From assembly GCA_938003575.1 (NCBI GenBank), contig CALKYG010000072.1:1-23975 (forward strand): a stretch of 23,975 nt of DNA. The letters are read 5' to 3'. Positions 22,736-23,975 of the stretch are shown here, one piece after another. Numbering within the stretch: the first letter of the stretch is position 1; each line of letters begins with the position of its first letter. The stretch comes from an uncultured Alphaproteobacteria bacterium (lineage in GTDB: Bacteria; Pseudomonadota; Alphaproteobacteria; Caulobacterales; Parvularculaceae). The notes under the pieces are model-generated. The model was not told the origin of the DNA, made no database searches, and saw only the letters and a program-made list of their open reading frames with translations. The translations under genes were made by a program, and so were the position numbers.

Positions 22736-23635
22736 GTGCGTGACGACATCATCATCCCGTTTCAGGTCGGCGAGGGCGCTGTTCGTGGCCGGATCATCCG
22801 GCTCGGCGCGGCAATCGACGAAATACTTTCCCGCCACCAGTTTTCAGATGCCGTTTCACACCTGGTCGGCGAGGCCGCTTCACTAACGGCGCTAATGGGC
22901 GCTTCGCTCAAATTTGACGGAAAGCTGATTTTTCAGGCGCAGGGCGACGGCGACGTCCGCCTCATCGTCGCTGACTATCGTTCTGACGGATCGATTCGTG
23001 CGACCGCCTCGATCTCTGGAGACGCCGTCGGACGCGGTCTCGCTGCCTTGATGGGAAAGGGCCATCTCGCCCTCACCATCGATCAAGGCCCCGACATGGA
23101 CCGCTATCAGGGCGTCACGCCGATTGAGGGATATACCCTCGAAGAAGCAGCGATTGCCTATTTCGACCGTTCTGAGCAGATCCCGACCGCGGTGCGCCTT
23201 GCTGTCGGGAAGGTTTTGCGTCCGGGCGGCGGCGGAATCTGGCGCGCCGGCGGCGTAATGGTTCAGTTCATGCCGGGCGAAGGCGGATCGCGCGAGCGCG
23301 GCGAGGCGGTTCTGAAATCTGACGACGATCGCGAAGCATGGGACCGCGCGGCCGCGTTTCTGAATACAACGAAGGCTGACGAGCTGCTCGATCCCCAGCT
23401 GTCGCCTGAGGACCTCTTATATCGCCTTTACCATGAGGACGGCGTACGGGTGTTCGAAGGCAGGGCGGTGAAAGCCGCTTGCGCCTGCAATTCCGACAAG
23501 ATCGCCGCTGTGCTCTCCCGTTATACAGTCGACGACATCACCGATCTCGCCATTGACGGCGTCATAAGGGTGAGTTGCGAATTCTGTCGCCGCGAATACC
23601 GGTTCGAACCAAACGGTACAGAGATTGTAACATGA
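22736..23635 (+). CDS. hslO: Redox-regulated chaperone Hsp33
   Basis: Hsp33 is a cytoplasmic holdase activated when oxidants displace zinc from its C-terminal cysteines. The 299-residue protein shows the N-terminal substrate-binding domain, with VGEAASLTALMGASLKFDGK and FQAQGDGDVRLIVADY, and the zinc switch C249-x-C251 (ACACN) and C281-x2-C284 (SCEFCRREYRF). All four ligand cysteines are present, so redox control should be intact. It starts with GTG 9 nt after the permease stop and overlaps the PPK2 start by 4 bp (ATGA), suggesting a permease-hslO-ppk2 transcript. The GTG start is supported by the family N terminus (DDIIIPFQV). Upstream ribosome site is weak, so coupling to the permease is likely. 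Confidence 0.96.
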   Translation: MRDDIIIPFQVGEGAVRGRIIRLGAAIDEILSRHQFSDAVSHLVGEAASLTALMGASLKFDGKLIFQAQGDGDVRLIVADYRSDGSIRATASISGDAVGRGLAALMGKGHLALTIDQGPDMDRYQGVTPIEGYTLEEAAIAYFDRSEQIPTAVRLAVGKVLRPGGGGIWRAGGVMVQFMPGEGGSRERGEAVLKSDDDREAWDRAAAFLNTTKADELLDPQLSPEDLLYRLYHEDGVRVFEGRAVKAACACNSDKIAAVLSRYTVDDITDLAIDGVIRVSCEFCRREYRFEPNGTEIVT

Positions 23636-23975
23636 ACGCCGAAGAATTCGAGAACGAAATCGACGACCTCGAATTCGAACTTGCAAAGCTTCAGGAAACG
23701 ATCATACGCAGGAGCCTCAAGGTCGCCATCATCTTTGAGGGCCGGGACGCCGCGGGCAAGGGCGGTGTCATCAAGACAATCATGAACAGGATGAATCCGC
23801 GCGTGTGGCGCGTGACTGCTCTGCCCAAACCGTCGGACCGAGAGCGTTCCGAATGGTACTTTCAGCGTTACGTTGCGCACCTTCCGGCTGCAGGCGAAGT
23901 CGTGCTGTTCGATCGATCTTGGTATAATCGCGCAGTCGTTGAGCCGGTGATGGGCTTTTGCACCGGGGAGCAGCA
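23632..23975 (+). CDS. ppk2: Polyphosphate kinase 2 (3' partial)
   Basis: PPK2 enzymes transfer phosphate between polyphosphate and nucleotides. The first 114 residues are present; the gene runs off the window. The Walker A loop is at residues 36-45 (EGRDAAGKGG), followed by NPRVWRVTALPKPSDRERSEWYFQRYV and the second signature DRSWYNRA at 94-101. The sequence resembles single-domain class I PPK2, but class and nucleotide preference cannot be settled without the remainder. The leading helix (residues 1-30) is short. The ATG overlaps the hslO stop by 4 bp, so the two are probably coupled, linking stress protection with phosphate storage. The phoR-phoU-phoB genes lie 2.5 kb upstream. Confidence 0.95.
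   Translation, partial: MNAEEFENEIDDLEFELAKLQETIIRRSLKVAIIFEGRDAAGKGGVIKTIMNRMNPRVWRVTALPKPSDRERSEWYFQRYVAHLPAAGEVVLFDRSWYNRAVVEPVMGFCTGEQ

Overview
The window reads as chromosomal DNA of an alphaproteobacterium. The markers are a GcrA cell-cycle regulator gene, a lipoprotein resembling the Caulobacter CC0125/CC1285 type, PhoR/PhoU/PhoB proteins, a GC-rich composition and many 4-bp ATGA/GTGA gene overlaps. A member of the Caulobacterales/Hyphomonadales/Parvularculales group is my best inference; the genus cannot be fixed by eye. I see no rRNA, tRNA, CRISPR array, insertion sequence or prophage.

Region 1 (1-6190) is an exopolysaccharide/exosortase operon: a 5'-truncated EpsF-type chain-length protein, an EpsG-type BY-kinase homologue with both nucleotide-binding motifs eroded, exosortase XrtB, its partner EpsI and a family 2 glycosyltransferase. 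The five genes overlap or nearly overlap. An MscS-type channel gene starts 2 nt after them. Region 2 (6191-9964) holds a CC0125-like lipoprotein behind a near-consensus promoter, a convergent tandem-PilZ protein, a candidate 53-residue cysteine-rich ORF with a strong Shine-Dalgarno, and a secreted prolyl-oligopeptidase-type peptidase that overlaps this ORF and ends in a clear intrinsic terminator.

Region 3 (9965-16549) holds an SLC1-type acidic amino acid symporter, ffh and rpsP (without the rimM-trmD-rplS genes that often follow), a DUF4349 lipoprotein, a convergent PQQ-type sugar dehydrogenase lipoprotein and a small four-helix membrane protein. Region 4 (16589-21051) holds rimO and then phoR-phoU-phoB. 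The pstSCAB genes that normally accompany these are not between or beside them. Region 5 (21056-23975) holds gcrA on the minus strand, with DnaA-box-like and GANTC sites upstream, then an ABC-2 permease without an ATPase, hslO (Hsp33) and the start of a PPK2 polyphosphate kinase cut by the window edge.

Most of the window is ordinary core genome. The points most worth a second look are the degenerate EpsG, the cysteine-rich small ORF coupled to the peptidase, the control region of gcrA, the Pho regulon genes without a transporter, and two 8-nt homopolymer tracts inside surface-related genes.
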